Positions 63,549-64,000 of a stretch of DNA of 64,000 nt are shown piece by piece. Under the pieces are notes generated by a model. It was given only the letters and a program-made list of their open reading frames with translations, was not told the DNA's origin and did no database searches. Every line of letters begins with the position of its first letter. The first letter of the stretch is position 1. The position numbers and the translations under genes are program-made. Origin of the DNA: Sphingomonas nostoxanthinifaciens (GTDB lineage Bacteria > Pseudomonadota > Alphaproteobacteria > Sphingomonadales > Sphingomonadaceae). The stretch is taken from positions 4,042,001 to 4,106,000 of the forward strand of contig NZ_CP082839.1 in NCBI RefSeq assembly GCF_019930585.1, written 5' to 3'.

Positions 63549-64000
63549 CTAGACGTGGACGATCCGCGTCGCACGACGGCGCAACCCGCCGCCGATCAGG
63601 CCGAACCCGCCGACCATCAGCGCCCACGACGCCGGCTCGGGTACCGAGGTCGGCGTTCCGAGCGAACCACCGAGCGCGAGGAAGGCCGAACCGATGCCCG
63701 TCCCGTCGGCGAACACGTAGCCCGCGGGATCCGAGGCGATCAGGCTCTGATAGCCGAGCTTGCCCCAATAGCTCATCTCGTAGCCCTGATGCTCCCAGCA
63801 ATCGTCGACGGGCGGCTGGGTGAAGCCTTTGGAGATACCGAAGGCGGTCACGACCTCACCATCGGTGCAACCGGCACCCCCGCCCGCCGTACCGAAGCCC
63901 AGGATCGAGCCCGCCGGAGCCGCGGCACCGCCCACCACGACGCCGTCATAGCCACCGCCGATATAATTCTCGATCGACAGGTTGCCGCCCGCCGCGATGA
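63549..64000 (-). CDS. PEPxxWA-CTERM protein, 5' end outside the window
   Basis: About 149 residues visible, open to the right edge. The visible part has SIENYIGGGYDGV, GAGCTDGEVVTAFG and DDCWEHQGYEMSYWGKLGYQSLIASDPAGYVF, then a C-terminal sorting signal SVPEPASWALMVGGFGLIGGGLRRR with a short basic tail. Two cysteines (GCTDG and DDCWE) could form a disulfide. Family outside the sorting tail is not recognised. The first in-frame GTG seen (63938) is probably not the start, because the frame continues upstream without a stop to the window edge. Confidence 0.85.
   Translation of the reverse strand, partial: IAAGGNLSIENYIGGGYDGVVVGGAAAPAGSILGFGTAGGGAGCTDGEVVTAFGISKGFTQPPVDDCWEHQGYEMSYWGKLGYQSLIASDPAGYVFADGTGIGSAFLALGGSLGTPTSVPEPASWALMVGGFGLIGGGLRRRATRIVHV

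Overview
The window is a GC-rich chromosomal segment of an alphaproteobacterium, most likely a sphingomonad (Sphingomonas or a close relative). This rests on the ribosomal proteins (S12 with Arg88, S5 with an Arg/Gly-rich N-terminal extension), two proteins with PEPxxWA-type C-terminal sorting signals, the BolA / J-domain / CobS neighbourhood, and small palindromic REP elements between genes. I saw no rRNA, tRNA, CRISPR array, transposase or prophage.

Layout. 1-8.4 kb: the 3' part of a YtcJ-like amidohydrolase, a 7-helix membrane protein, a DUF559 nuclease gene bracketed by inverted repeats, a PQQ-dependent dehydrogenase predicted to be a lipoprotein, a PAS-GGDEF protein, and hemC-hemD plus a HemX/mitofilin-like gene. 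8.4-16 kb: a TPP riboswitch with thiC, a Mop/TOBE protein, a LigT-like RNA phosphoesterase, ung, galE and a TonB-dependent receptor. 16-25.5 kb: an osmolyte-type ABC transporter whose permease and binding protein are fused, pterin dehydratase, ccmA-ccmB, a chemoreceptor, the glutathione-dependent formaldehyde pair adhC-fghA, an orphan antitoxin-like gene and guaA.

26.7-49.8 kb holds the str-S10-spc-alpha ribosomal supercluster on the minus strand, read right to left: rpsL-rpsG-fusA-tuf-rpsJ through rpmD, then rplO-secY-adk, then rpsM-rpsK-rpoA-rplQ. It is interrupted twice. An acyltransferase-3 gene sits between rpmD and rplO, just after a strong intrinsic terminator. A plus-strand alcohol dehydrogenase plus a lower-GC secreted protein sit between adk and rpsM. 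A sigma70-like promoter (TTGACA, 17 bp, TAGCTA) restarts the alpha operon, and a similar one drives rpsL, whose leader carries a terminator-like hairpin.

50-64 kb: three multi-pass GT-C-like membrane proteins, a cation diffusion facilitator, a secreted amidohydrolase, DUF3140, lpdA, a GST, bolA and a J-domain gene. A PEP-CTERM / SRPBCC / DUF1428 cassette then separates the J-domain gene from cobS. The window ends inside a second PEP-CTERM gene.

I found no convincing wholly new defence or mobile system. The best leads are the bracketed DUF559 unit, the re-wired ribosomal cluster with its regulatory signals, a chemoreceptor-like protein with its signalling tip at the N-terminus and a putative sensor behind it, and the REP elements that appear to supply the N-terminus of one membrane protein.
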